DNA of 64,000 bases. Source: Cokeromyces recurvatus (Eukaryota > Mucoromycota > Mucoromycetes > Mucorales > Mucoraceae). A program made the translations under genes and the position numbers. The notes beneath the pieces were generated by a model, which worked only from the letters and a program-made list of their open reading frames with translations, was not told where the DNA came from and did no database searches. The stretch lies in the NCBI RefSeq assembly GCF_025118155.1, contig NW_026251392.1:868001-932000 (forward strand), in the 5' to 3' direction. The first letter of the stretch is position 1; each line of letters opens with the position of its first letter. Of this stretch, positions 46,715 through 61,342 are shown piece after piece.

Positions 46715-48275
46715 ATGAAAATATTAACATGGAATGTTAATGGATTAGCAAAAACATTACAATATTATCCTTGGTCAGAAAAGAAATCATATAAAGTAAA
46801 ATAACAAAAAAAACAGAATAAAATGAAAGGATTAGTAAGCTCATCAGTACATACATTAATGATCTTATTCAATTCTTAGTACCTACTTGATGAGCTTAAT
46901 TCGGATATTATTTGGTAAATAAGAGCTAGTCTTTTGATATGTAAAAGTGTAATAATACTAATATAGAAATAAAAAAAGTTTTCAAGAAGTTAAATGTCAA
47001 CGTTCAAAATTAACAAGGGATATGGCGATTGTTCCAGGTTATCATGCTTATTTTTCATTCTCAAAGGTCAAGTTGGGCTATTCAGGCGTTGCAGTCTATG
47101 TCAAAGATACATTTCAGCCACAGCCTATTCATGCATATGAAGGAATTACAGGTGTATTAGATGGTGTCGACAATAATGATTTTGTGTATGATTTAAATAC
47201 ACCAGCAGAGATATTAGACGCAGAAGGTCGTTGTATCATTTTGGACTTTGGATTCTTTGTGCTATTTAACATTTATTTTCCAAATTACTCTAATGAAACA
47301 AGAGCAGAATTTAAAATGGATTATCATGCTTGTGTACAAAAGCGGGCCGACTATTTTATGAATAAAAGGGGAAAACAAGTGCTGATTGTAGGTGATGTGA
47401 ATGCAGTCCACGAAGAAATCGATCATTGTGATCCAAAACAAAGCATGCTAGATCATGGTATTGACGATTTTAAAGATTTGCCTCATAGACGTTGGTTAGA
47501 TAATATGATTGAGCCAAAAGGAGAATTTATTGACACGACACGACACTATCATCCTAAACGTGAAAAAATGTATACCTGCTGGAATACAAGGATTAATGCA
47601 AGACCAAGTAATTATGGAACTAGAATAGATTATATACTAGCGTCCTCAGGTTTACGACCGTGGCTTCAATATTCAGATATTCAGCCAAATATAATGGGAT
47701 CTGATCATTGTCCAGTATATGCAGAATTTTTATCAAATATGCCACAAATAGCAGCAAATCACAACGAGAATGATACTCGAACCAATTCTTCATTACTTTT
47801 GTCTACCAATTTCCCTGAATTTAAAGAACAAAACAAGTTATCAAACTATTTCCTAAAAAGGACCGAACAGCCTCTACAACAACAAGCTATTACAACACTA
47901 AAAAGAAATCATACTCATACTAATACTAATAATGACAGTCATCAGAATAAAAAGACTAAACGAAATCATATTACTGTGGATAATTTTTTCATTAAAAAGG
48001 ACAGTAACATTTTAAAAGCAACTAGTAGCAATCACATTCATGCAGAAGAACAAAAAGAAACAATAAAATCCACATGGAATTCTATCTTTAAGCCAAAAGA
48101 AATACCAAAGTGTAAATTTCATAATGAACCATGTATTGAAAGGACTGTAACTAAAAAGGGCCCTAATTTGGGTCGTATCTTTTATATTTGTTCAAAACCT
48201 GTTGGACCACAGGATGGTCCAAAAGAAGATTACAGTTGTAATTTTTTTCTATGGAAACAACAGTCCAAGAAATAA
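46715..48275 (+). CDS. APN2: AP endonuclease 2 (APN2/APE2) with PCNA motif and GRF zinc finger
   Basis: Three exons (46715-46795, 46880-46914, 46979-48275), the second only 35 nt. The exonuclease III fold is complete: MKILTWNVNGLAKTL, CFQEVK (catalytic Glu), YSGVAVY, LFNIYFPN, GDVNAVHEEID (Asp/Asn pair), NYGTRIDYIL and GSDHCPVYAEF. It cuts abasic sites and trims 3' ends in nuclear DNA repair. The C-terminal region contains a canonical PIP box QNKLSNYF for PCNA binding, a second PIP-like HITVDNFF, and a terminal GRF-type zinc finger (CKFHNEPCIERTV, GRIFYICSKP, CNFFLW). This tripartite layout is diagnostic of Apn2/Ape2. The two introns split the first catalytic motif region but all joins are in phase. 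Confidence 0.92.
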
Positions 48276-48463
48276 TAAAATTTGTATATTTTTATATGTG
48301 TATAATATATAAATACATGTATATTTTTTATTATTATTATTTACTACTACTTCCACGTGTGAGATTGTGCTACAAATATATAGGATAAGGAAGAAGAAGA
48401 CGAAGAGGGTATATTTAAATACATGCATCTATGTATTTTCTTTTTTTAGAAAAAAAAATACAA

Positions 48464-48852
48464 CTACGAGCAACATTCTTTTGCACCGAAACAAAGACAT
48501 AAAGCTGCTAAACTATACATGAAAAGTTAGGATTTAAGGCTACTATAAAGAAAGAAACAAAAAAAAAAATTCTCTTCTCATACCATCCCCAACAACAAGC
48601 ATCTTTTGATCGAGCAGGTTGTCTATAAATGATGACAGTTTGTGGAGGTGGAGTTGAATGATAGTAAAAACCACATGATTGATTTTGACGTATACTTTTA
48701 TCAGTACAATTCTGAAATGAAGATGGCTGATAGGCTGGAGGAGGAGGATAAGCTGTACAGTCAGCTGTCAAATCGTCTACTAAATGATGATAATTATTAT
48801 TATTAGGTGAAATAGGAGCTGAAATATGATGTGCCCTTTTCTTGTTATCCAT
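48464..48852 (-). CDS. Small CYSTM-type cysteine-rich membrane-anchoring protein
   Basis: Two exons (48584-48852 and 48464-48512) give about 105 residues. The N-terminal part is low complexity with Pro/Tyr motifs (AYPPPPAYQPSS) and few hydrophobics. Splicing creates the C-terminal module DACCWGCLAALCLCFGAKEC, then a final Cys before the end. A run of Cys with Leu/Ala and Trp like this is characteristic of the CYSTM family, short tail-associated proteins linked to stress tolerance in fungi and plants. Reading through the intron would instead give an aromatic tail, so the short last exon matters. The function is unknown beyond the family link. Confidence 0.75.
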
Positions 48853-51303
48853 TTAAATAGAAAAGGAAAAGGAAAAGGAAAAAAGAAAAGAAAAAAAAAA
48901 AAAAGAAAAGAAAAAAAAAAAAAAGGCGGTTGTGTTAATTGAGTCTATCAGTAAAATTTATTTTAGAAAAAAAAAATCAAGGGCACATGAACTATAACTT
49001 TATCCTAGATAATGTATAAGGTAAAATGTATACAAATCGATATAGACATGAGATTTATATCTTAGCAACATAAACTTATCACTTGGAATAAATATTGAAA
49101 AAATATATAAACGATGATTATTCCTTATAATTATACACTTCTTATTTTCCATGTGTTACATATTTTATATATTCATTATAGGACGAATTTCACAATCCTA
49201 TTTGACCAAGTTCATCTTTGATATTCATTCAAAACAACTTTGCCCGAGACTTTTTATCTTTTTTTTGTTGTAATAAATCAATTAATTTATCTTTATATCT
49301 GTATGTTTTAATCTAGATAATTTAAAGAGAAATAAAAAAAAAATCATCTCGCTTAACTTCTAATATTTCAGCAAGTATGCAATGCAATGAATTATATTAC
49401 TATAAATATATTGTAGTTTTCGCAAATAAGCTTTTTTCTATATATGGAAATTTTATTTAATTTAGTAAAGCTCGATTGAGTGTGAGTAATTTTAAATAGA
49501 GAGAAGAAAAAAAACAAGGAATATTATACTACATATTGTAAAATAATGTATTTGTATCCAACAAAGAAAAGTCGATTCCGTAAATAACAACAGCAATAAT
49601 GATTGAGGATTGATAGCCATACTTTATTGTATCACATTTATAGTTTGAATTATTCGCTAAAGAAGTATTCAATAAACTTTTCGATATACTCGCCTAGGGA
49701 CTGACGTTGGCATTCACGTTGGTAGTATATTGAGGATATATAAAACAGGGTCAGCAACAGTATTAAGTATGTGTAAATAAAAATAGAGGTTAAGGTATTG
49801 CATGATGATATGAGTCTTGATGAGCTTGGGTTTTTGATATTAATAAGCTTTATGAACACCATCAAGCACTTATTCCAAGTGCAAAGATTTGTGTACTGGA
49901 TTATTAGTATTTTTTTTTTTTTGTGTAAATAGAAGCGAAAATATTGTTTCAATATAGCAAAAAATATTAAAGCATTGGCTTTAATGCTGAGTATCTATCA
50001 AGAAAAATATTATATAGTGCTTTGTTCATCTTTGATAGTCTCGCTCTGTTATTTTTCTTGCTAATTCGAAAAATTAGATTGTCTTTCAAGATAAGACAGC
50101 TTCTCTTTACTACTTCAGCTTTTATATTTGGACTAAAAAAAAATGAATGAAATCATAATAGAAAAAATATAGGTAAAGATATGTAAGCTTATTTCTTTAT
50201 ATTTCTAAAATCAATTATATTATGCATTAAGATATTATCCATTGCTTTGTATCGTCCTATCTTTTTATAATTTGACTAATATCACTGTTTCTTTTACAAT
50301 CACTATTGAATTATTGGCATTTGCTTCTTATATGTTTTAGAACACGGACAATCTACTTGTCACACAAACCTGACTAATTGCGTCAAAGCGTTCTTGTCAT
50401 TAAAAAAAGCTTGTAAATGCATAATTGCAGTTAAAAGTTTCACTATAGGAGTAGAGCATTATTTATATTGTAAACAATTATAGAAAAAGCGTTAAAACTA
50501 TAAGTGACATGAAAATGAATTACAGTATACTATCAAAAAAAAAAAAAAAATAACCTAAATAAAATGAAATTAAGAAATATATACAGTCAGTATTTCTTAT
50601 ACTATACTAAAGGCTATAAAGCGTAAAAAGAGTAAAGGAACAGTAAGCACGGTAAAAAAAATATCCGTTTTATTATTTTCTATCTTTGTCAAATGTATCT
50701 AATAATTACGTTCAAAAAATGATCTAAGGTTAATTCTGTTGCTGATATACTGATAAAAAGTATGTTCCATGATGCAATAGAGTGCCTTAGTATAATCTGC
50801 TGCTTCCAATATTTATGTTTACTCACTAGAATAAAATTACGTTGTTAAGAATATAATAATATAAGCTGTGTCTCTTAATGGATTTATAGCAGTTTTATAA
50901 TCATAGCAACATATAGGTTCCTCTCCCAAAACAAAAAGGTTTTTGTTCATCGTCTGAATTTGAAGTGTAAAAACTATATGAGAATGTTCAATCAATAATA
51001 CTGCAAACCAAATACATAATTAGAACACATAACTACCTGATGATACCTTGATACAAAAACTACTGCCTCTTTTACAAACATCTGCAAACCGATCACGATG
51101 GTATATATTATTCTCCAGCCCACTTTGGCAAAAAATGTGAACCTGTGCTGGATATATTGAATCATTGTGTTTCTAATTTGCTGAAACAACAGATTATATA
51201 AGAAAGCCATGACACCTTCTGTAATGGTCCAAATGCCCAAACGATCTCTACTTGTCGTCCAACCTTGATGAATGATCCTATTTTATAGCTCTCAATAATA
51301 TGT
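48853..51303. other. 2.4-kb gene-poor AT-rich region
   Basis: It holds A-rich runs (48870-48925, 50534-50548) and weakly hydrophobic open stretches with no recognisable domain, e.g. on the minus strand at 50992-51240. That stretch sits against the LINE fragment and may be decayed element sequence. Confidence 0.5.
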
Positions 51304-51652
51304 ATGGAGCATAGTCAGGTACTTCGTTGGCGTCTTGGTTGGCTCCCTGGGGGAAAATCTCGTCCCTGTCCTTTCTGTTCTGCAGTTAATCTTTCTCATG
51401 TTCATGCTACCGAATGTCTGCACATACACCGTCGTCTACAATTGTCCCAGATCCATCAAAGACCCTCTTTCTTTCTTACTCAATTTATTACCCCTGAAAA
51501 AACCAAAAAATGTTCCATCTATCTCTTTCTGGTCTGTACGTTGGTCTGAAATTTGCGTGACCCTACATGAATTGGATCATATTTTCCATGGTGAAGATCT
51601 TCCTCCCCCTCCAACTGATATCGGTGCTAGTTTGGTGAAATGGTTGCAATGA
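51304..51652 (+). pseudogene. 3' fragment of a non-LTR (LINE-type) retrotransposon ORF2, frameshifted
   Basis: Two overlapping frames together look like the C-terminal end of a LINE reverse-transcriptase protein. The first gives VLRWRLGWLPGGKSRPCPFC and a C-x2-C...H-x-H-x3-C zinc knuckle (CPFC, HVHATEC). The second, displaced in frame near 51440, continues IKDPLSFLLNLLP, RWSEICVTLHELDHIFHG and ends at a stop. There is no upstream reverse-transcriptase core (no YxDD seen), so this is a 5'-truncated, frameshifted remnant, which is the usual fate of LINE insertions. Pyrimidine- and T-rich DNA follows. The family assignment rests on memory of similar Mucoromycota elements and needs a search. Confidence 0.55.
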
Positions 51653-51871
51653 TAAAAATGCTAGTGTTTCTGTCTTGTTTTTAATTTTTTTTTTTTTCTT
51701 TTTATCTATTTTTCTTTCGTTTTACTTTCCTCCTTATTATTTTTTTTCTTTACTCTTCAATACTTTTTTCATTTTCCCTCTTGACTCTTAGTAGGTTTTT
51801 TTTTTTAACTCTTAACTTCGCGAACTGGTTCAGGCAATGCAGCTATTCAAACTATTGTGCTCATTATGGCC

Positions 51872-51911
<40 letters not shown>

Positions 51912-51935
51912 AATTTATCATTTAATAGTATGAGA

Positions 51936-51952
51936 ATGTTCGGTCCGAACAT
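51936..51952. promoter_or_regulatory. Perfect 17-bp palindrome ATGTTCGG-T-CCGAACAT upstream of RPL33
   Basis: Arms of 8 bp flank one central base. It lies 174-190 nt upstream of the RPL33 ATG. A half-site-like TTTTCGGAG follows at 51955-51963. The core matches the near-palindrome upstream of RPS28 in this window, suggesting a shared ribosomal-protein-gene factor. A chance palindrome of 16 paired bases is unlikely in such AT-rich DNA. Confidence 0.6.
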
Positions 51953-52125
51953 AGTTTTCGGAGAAATTTTTCGATCTTTTTTTGGATTTTTTTTTTTCAA
52001 TTATGCTGACCTTGAGTGATTGTGTGAGTAAAGTGTATAATGAGAGTGGGGGAAAGGAGGGAGGATAATCTAAAGAAGTTTGTATAGGTTAATGTAACCC
52101 TTCTCTTCATCATCTATATTTAGAC

Positions 52126-52675
52126 ATGTCTGGATCCAATCGGTAAGCATATAACGATATATTCATGGGATATTAGGAATGGATTGGATGGAGAAAAAAA
52201 AATTAAGTAATGGAATGGATATAAAGAATATGATGATTGAGATGCTCCATGAATCAGTACAGAGAAATCATGTCGGAACATTCAACTCATCTACATTTTT
52301 TAGTTTGTACAGCAAGGGTCGTGTTTTGGGTTATGAACGTGCTAAGCGTAACCAAAACCCTAACGTTTCTTTGATCCAAATTGAAGGTGTCAAGACTACT
52401 AAGGATGCTCAATTCTACCTTGGTAAGCGTGTTGCCTACGTTTACCGTGCTCAACGTGAAGTCAATGGTTCCAAGATTCGTGTCATTTGGGGACGTATCG
52501 CTCGTGCTCATGGTACTAACGGTGTTGTTAAGGCTCGTTTCCGTAAAAACTTGCCTCCTAAGGTCTTTGGTGCCTCCGTTCGTGTTGTAAGTATTTATGT
52601 TGTAAATGAAAAAAAAAAGTGATCTATTACTCATTTTTAATTCTTTTATAGATGCTTTATCCTTCCAACATCTAA
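52126..52675 (+). CDS. RPL33: 60S ribosomal protein L33 (eL33, L35a family)
   Basis: Three exons: 52126-52142 (17 nt: MSGSN plus part of Arg), 52314-52586 and 52652-52675. The core reads [60 protein letters not shown] and [21 protein letters not shown], matching eL33 end to end. About 107 residues is the normal size. The first intron (171 nt) is longer than the typical intron here, and codons are strongly optimal. The upstream palindrome at 51936-51952 may be its promoter element. No anomaly in the protein. Confidence 0.94.
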
Positions 52676-53002
52676 ACTTTGTTTAGATAATTAATTCAAT
52701 GTATAATAAAGCAACCACACACATATATATTTATATATAGCCATGAAGAAAGGAACTCGTATCAATGTTGTATAATAGTTATTACTGTATATTAGGAAAT
52801 CAGAAAAAAAAAAGGGTCTAAAGAGAGAAGGTTATAAGCATGACATGTATGTTAATATTAAAGAGTGTAAGGAAATAAGGAACATATTTTTTTGAGCATA
52901 AATTACGCCCATCAACAATTTCAAAAATTACTTTGTAAAAATAAACACAAAGTATATGAATTAACCGACTAGATTGTCGAAAATCAAAGATATTACTTTG
53001 TC

Positions 53003-53037
<35 letters not shown>

Positions 53038-54162
53038 ACAGTATAAAGATGCTAGTTAATATAAGCGTTTAAGTCAAACAGGCAGAAGTGTCTTCGGATA
53101 GCTTTTTTTTTGGCTTAAGGGATTAAATACACAGACGAGTTTTTTAAGTATTTAAAATTATCTGTAATAACTATAATGTGCTATTATTCTTGTCACTTGT
53201 TATATATCTGAATAAGCGTCATTTATCAAGTCACTACATTTAAAGTAGACTTATTGAAACATAAATTTGCTTATTCATTTTGACATGTGTAAGAAAATTA
53301 ATGTTTACATTCATAAATATGGAAATAAGCACACATTTACACAATAATGTCATTACTTCCCGCTATTTCTAAGTGTTATACGGTTTAACATTTATAATAT
53401 ACATTTAGAACACGTTGAATTTTACCATAAATAATATATTAACGTAGAAACAAGATAAAGGCATTTATTACAATAGAATTCACGTCATTTAAAACTTGTT
53501 TTACAGCTGGCTAAATCATGTGCAACGATTAAACTTTATCTTGTTTGAAAACACTCCTTTTTTTTTTTTTTTTTTTTTTTTACTATGGTGATTGTGTTTA
53601 TAGTGATCAAGAATTTAAATATAGTAGTCTTGTATCCTAGCAATAAAATACTCTAGGTGATCCTTTTCTTTGAAAGCATGTCAAAGTAGAAGGAAAAGAA
53701 ATGAATATAACAATTACTTTACTGAATATAATAAAGATACATTTTCATGAATAATATTGAAAACAACAGGATATTTTGTCTTCTATCCTAATTTTTATTT
53801 CTTCTTATCAAAGTTAAAAAAAAAATAAGATTTTCATCTGTAAAACTTAGTTTAGAAAACAGTATAATTCTTCTTTATTAGAATAAAGTTAGATTTCTTT
53901 TTATGGAATCATTTTAAATTCTAACAGTTTTAAACTTTTACGATTTCCAGGATAAATAAAAAAAAAGAACGTTAATAATTACCTATTTTAGATAGTTAAA
54001 TCCGAATCAAAATAAAAAAAAAAAAAAAAAAAAAAAAAAGGTAGCATGAAGAATTTGACAGAATTCGTGTAAATAAATAATCCAGTGTTTTTCATTTTCC
54101 CTTTCCTTTCCTTTTTCTTTTTTCACTCAAAAAAGTTTATATTTCTGTAAAATTATTATATT
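52676..54162. other. 1.5-kb interval without recognised genes
   Basis: Mainly AT-rich sequence with A/T runs at 53005-53036, 53559-53581 and 54011-54039. I see no conserved coding pattern. The right end provides the promoter of the Lys/Ala-rich secreted protein gene. Confidence 0.55.
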
Positions 54163-54573
54163 ATGCAATCTTGTGTTCGATTTTTAATTGTTTTAGCTGT
54201 CATTACTGCTTTTATTTGTACAACATACTCTGTTCCAATAGAAAACAAGATCAATCAAAAGATCAAGAACCCAAGAAGAGCAATTGAATCCTCTCAGTAC
54301 TTGGCAAAGCGAGAACATGACGCTATCGATATTAACTCATCAGCCAAAAGCGGTAGCGCCCCTATTATGATGGCTATTACTACCACAGAGACTCCTAAAA
54401 AGATTAAGAGTGCTCATCAATTATTAGATGGTATTGTCTTTTTGAAAAAGCAAAACTCTAAAGCCCGTAAGGAAGCTGCTAAGGCTGCTAAAGCCGCTGC
54501 TAAGGCTGCTAAAGCTTCTAAAGCTGCTGCTAAGGCGGCTAAAGCCACCGCTACTGCTACACATGATTCTTAA
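54163..54573 (+). CDS. Secreted Lys/Ala-repeat protein with dibasic processing sites
   Basis: An intronless product of 136 residues. It begins with a signal peptide (MQSCVRFLIVLAVITAFICT, cleavage near residue 23). A short pro-like region follows with dibasic sites PRR and AKR, the latter followed by EHDAID, a possible Kex2 cleavage. The C-terminal third is a repeat of Ala and Lys (units such as AAKAAK) expected to form an amphipathic, highly cationic helix, then a Thr/Ala tail. Codons are C/T-ending and optimal in the repeat. I do not recognise a family. A secreted cationic helix could be antimicrobial, wall-binding or nucleic-acid-binding, but none is shown. Confidence 0.6.
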   Translation: MQSCVRFLIVLAVITAFICTTYSVPIENKINQKIKNPRRAIESSQYLAKREHDAIDINSSAKSGSAPIMMAITTTETPKKIKSAHQLLDGIVFLKKQNSKARKEAAKAAKAAAKAAKASKAAAKAAKATATATHDS

Positions 54574-54892
54574 ACATTTATCATTTTTTTTTCTTTTTCT
54601 TTTTTTTTCTCTCTCCTCTACCCTCACATATACATGTATGTATATATGCATATAATATGTATTTATCTCTTTTCTTTATCTCACTTGTATAAATAACTGT
54701 ATCTCCCCTTTTTTTTTTATTTCAATTTTTTTCTTTATCTTACTTGTATATGTACACGAGTACGTAATAATCAACATATTAACTTCAATAAACATATTCA
54801 ACATTTCATTAAAAAAAAAAAAAAAAAAAAAAAAAAGACGCGACAAAACTCCGTATATTCCTTTTTTATTAGGTAATAAGATTATTAATTTA

Positions 54893-57980
<3,088 letters not shown>

Positions 57981-59206
57981 CCTAATGATGTTAATCAATC
58001 AAATTCAGAAAGTTTAAATAAATATTTATAAGAAAGAAAGAAGAAGTAAACTAAAAAAAAACATGCGCTTTGACTAAACTTTTTTTTTTTTGAACAAGTC
58101 GATTTAAGATTAAATTAAGGCTCAGAGTATACTATGATAAAGTCTGCTATTATATAATAAGCTATAACAAGTATCATTAAGCCATTATAAAAACAAAAGG
58201 ATAATATATGAATAATCGATTTGATATATCATTTATTCTTTCAAGAAGTTAAAACCATACATTTATAAACTATATGATTGTCCAAATTTATTAATTATTT
58301 CTTCTAAAACTAAGCCCTTTATCTTACTAAGGAAAAAAAAAAAGTATCCCTATAATATGTTACTCTTATTCCTTTGAGGTAGATGATGTATACCTATTAT
58401 TACATACCATAAGGCTTCGATCTTAATTTTTTAGATATCAATACCATATTCTATTATGTTATTAAAGGCAATAATTTATCTATAGAAGAGGCTTATATGT
58501 TTTGTTCTAACTATTTAATTTTAAGGAATTAATCGTTTTCATAAATTAAATAATATATTGCTACATCTGGATTAATGAAAGTATGCATAGGTTGCACATT
58601 TAAAGCCAAATAAGCTTAAAGCATTGCTTTAAATTCAGCTTCGTCTAATATAAAAATACTACAGAAAGAAATCGCATTGTTACCTATTCTTCCTTCCCTC
58701 TTCCTTTTATAATTTTATATCGGGGGCATCAATAACATTTGTACTATGTTATTTACCTTTTTTTCTTTCTTTTTATGAAGTCTCGACATTATGATAACAC
58801 ATCAAAAAGCAATTGTAATATTGAGACTATTGGAAACTAACTTTTTTAAATATTTATAAAGAAACAAAAAAGGAAAGATAGTTGTTATAATTGCGAGTTG
58901 ACATTTAAGGAGAGAAATTCAATATGATAATTTAACAACTTTATTCTCAATTTTATTGCTTAGCAACTATAAGAAGAAAAAATTAATTACTATGAAGAAG
59001 GATGTTTCCGAGTTTATTTAAATAGAATAGAATACAACCTCCTCCGTTTCTATGAATTCACACATGTGATTACTGTCTTTTTTTTTCTCCGAGAATTATT
59101 CGCGGTTTCTGAAATTCGAAAAAAAAAAAAAAAATAAAAAATAAAAAAAAAAACTGACATTATGAGTTTTTTTTTTCATTTTTTTTTTTTCTTCCTTTCT
59201 CTTTAG
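57981..59206. other. 1.2-kb divergent promoter interval
   Basis: It separates the divergent kinesin and Ser/Pro-rich protein genes. A minus-strand segment near 58500-58660 reads AEFKAML then NVQPMHTFINPDVAIYY with interrupting stops, perhaps a relic. The right end has A/T runs and a TTTCTCTTTAG directly before the next ATG, which could be a splice acceptor of a 5' UTR intron. Confidence 0.5.
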
Positions 59207-60163
59207 ATGAACAATAACGAAGAACAGCCAAAAAAACCAAATAAAAAGTTTGCTGTAGGTGACCTTCCACCATCACCTACTACAAGTACGGGTACAATAC
59301 CAAAGAGACCTACAAGACATCACGTTAAAAGACGTTCTAGTGGTCGAGTTCATGTTTCTAAATTAGCTCCAATGGCAAGAGCTCATAGCAGTACTAATAT
59401 TGATCCTGAGAATAATGAAGAAAAGAAGCCTACAACTATGAAACGCTCTCAATCCAATAAATCTTTAAATCGACTTGGATTATCAGAACGCAATAAAAAT
59501 AATTTAACAGGCTTAACTCCTGCTAATAAAGAAGAAGAGGTAGAAAAAGTTGTCATCTCTCCTCCAACCACACCTCCCTTGTTGATATCCGATAAAAAGC
59601 CTCCTACATTCCCTGTTTCAAATACAACACCCGCTGCACCTATAGAACAAACACTTACTGTCACAGCAGATGATATATTAGTGACACCTGATAACAAAAA
59701 GAGACAGTTATTAAAATCACAATTTATAGACCACCAACCAACAACAACAACTATTACTCAACAGCCCTCAGAAATAACAAGTACTCAGCAAAACTTATTA
59801 TTACAACAGCATCAAGAAAATGATATGGCTCATTCAAAAAATAAATTTCAATTAACAAAGGAAATAGAAAGAATGGGTCGAGAATATCACTTTGTACGTA
59901 AATATCAAGATCCAATGATGGATAGTCTTATACGATGTCATCAACAAAACAATAAACCTTCTTTCATGTTATTACAGCGTACTTTATCTTCTACTTCCAT
60001 GACCACTAGTAGTAGTAGTAGTAGTAATAGTAATATACCTCATATGGAACAACGTAGACAAATTTTATTAAATAATTCAGCGTTTCAGCAACAAAAAAGA
60101 CAGCAAGATCAAAGGTGGAGTGCAGGTAATTTTATAGAGCGTTTATTTTTTGGAACTTCTTAA
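59207..60163 (+). CDS. Uncharacterised Ser/Pro/Gln-rich protein
   Basis: A single 318-residue frame. It is mostly disordered: KPNKKFAVGDLPPSPTTST, RPTRHHVKRRSSGRVHVSK near the start, many Ser/Thr-Pro sites, and Gln/Ser homopolymers. One segment near residue 220 (KEIERMGREYHFVRKYQDPM, then MDSLIRC) looks structured and conserved, followed by RWSAGNFIERLFFG at the end. A resemblance to TORC1 subunit Tco89-like proteins crossed my mind because of the basic-Ser N-terminal motif, but I cannot support it. A TTTCTCTTTAG immediately before the ATG could mark an upstream non-coding exon. The stop codon overlaps the stop of the convergent CMR1 gene by three bases. Confidence 0.6.
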   Translation: MNNNEEQPKKPNKKFAVGDLPPSPTTSTGTIPKRPTRHHVKRRSSGRVHVSKLAPMARAHSSTNIDPENNEEKKPTTMKRSQSNKSLNRLGLSERNKNNLTGLTPANKEEEVEKVVISPPTTPPLLISDKKPPTFPVSNTTPAAPIEQTLTVTADDILVTPDNKKRQLLKSQFIDHQPTTTTITQQPSEITSTQQNLLLQQHQENDMAHSKNKFQLTKEIERMGREYHFVRKYQDPMMDSLIRCHQQNNKPSFMLLQRTLSSTSMTTSSSSSSNSNIPHMEQRRQILLNNSAFQQQKRQQDQRWSAGNFIERLFFGTS

Positions 60164-61297
60164 CTCCAACATACCATTCTACCTGATGCGTTACCTGTTA
60201 AAATGATTGGATTAGATGTCATTGGATGGAATTGGCACACGCTTGGTATTGCTGTAATATGTTCACTGTCATAAAACTGTATAATCTCCTCTCCTGTCTC
60301 TCCTGAATAAATATCTACGGTTTGATTCATGTTGCCAATAATCAAATGTTGAACATCTAAACCATTTACTTGATTTGTATTCCATCTTGCACGAAAATTA
60401 GTTACCCATCTTTTGGTTTTTTATATATATATACATACATATATAAATGTGTGTATATAGATAATGTATTAGTAAAATAATCCTAATATATACGTGTTAG
60501 TTATTATATTCATATACCTTCCAGTATGATTATTATGTTTAATGGCTGATTTTAATTCAACTGTTTTATTGTTTTTGTTTAAATCAAATAATCTTATGTA
60601 ATCATCATAAGAGGCAGTTGCAAGGATATCACCATTAGGTGACCAATAAGCACTTGTAACAGAGTATCCATGCTCAATTGATTGTAATGGTTCTCCTACT
60701 TCCCTCTTTCTCTTATTCCACATACGAATATCCCAGATCGTTGTTGTTCTATCATTGCTTGCAAGCGCTAATAGGTTTTGATCTACTGGATTTAAATGAA
60801 GACAGCCAATCTTTTTCTCTTTTGGTGCATGAATCAAAGGTGTATCTCCTGTTCGAGAGTCAACTACGCCTACTTCACCATCTGAAGTAGAAAACCAAAT
60901 CTAATAAACACATATATAAATGACTACAAATGAACATATATAATTTATTGAGTCACTTACTATATTGCCTGTTTGAGTTATATCGAAGCATGTAATGGGA
61001 TAAGTTTCTCCACCAAGATTCATAGTCATAAATTCAGCTTTATTCATATCATAAACTCGAAGTAATCCATCATAAGAAGATGTTAATAATTTAGAATTAT
61101 CAGAAGGATTAAAATGCAAATCCGTGATGTTTCGTGTATGAGGCTTATATTGATATACAACAGGGTCTTCAGTTTCCTCTTCTTTTGCATTAACATCCCA
61201 AATACCAAGATAGCCTTCTGTATCTACTGCACAAGCAAGAAGTTTTGCAACAGAGGGATGAAATCTATAATTTGTATAAAAAATAAAAATTTAATTC

Positions 61298-61342
<45 letters not shown>

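Noticed and set aside
52287..52634. Minus-strand Thr/Ser-rich frame opposite RPL33
   Set aside because: Antisense of optimal codons in a certain ribosomal protein gene; no domain.
58500..58660. Minus-strand segment resembling a retroelement RNase H (AEFKAML)
   Set aside because: Too short and stop-ridden; similarity to copia-type TEAEYKA is not convincing.
59207..60163. Ser/Pro-rich protein as TORC1 subunit Tco89
   Set aside because: Only a vague basic-Ser motif is shared; no reliable domain can be pointed to.
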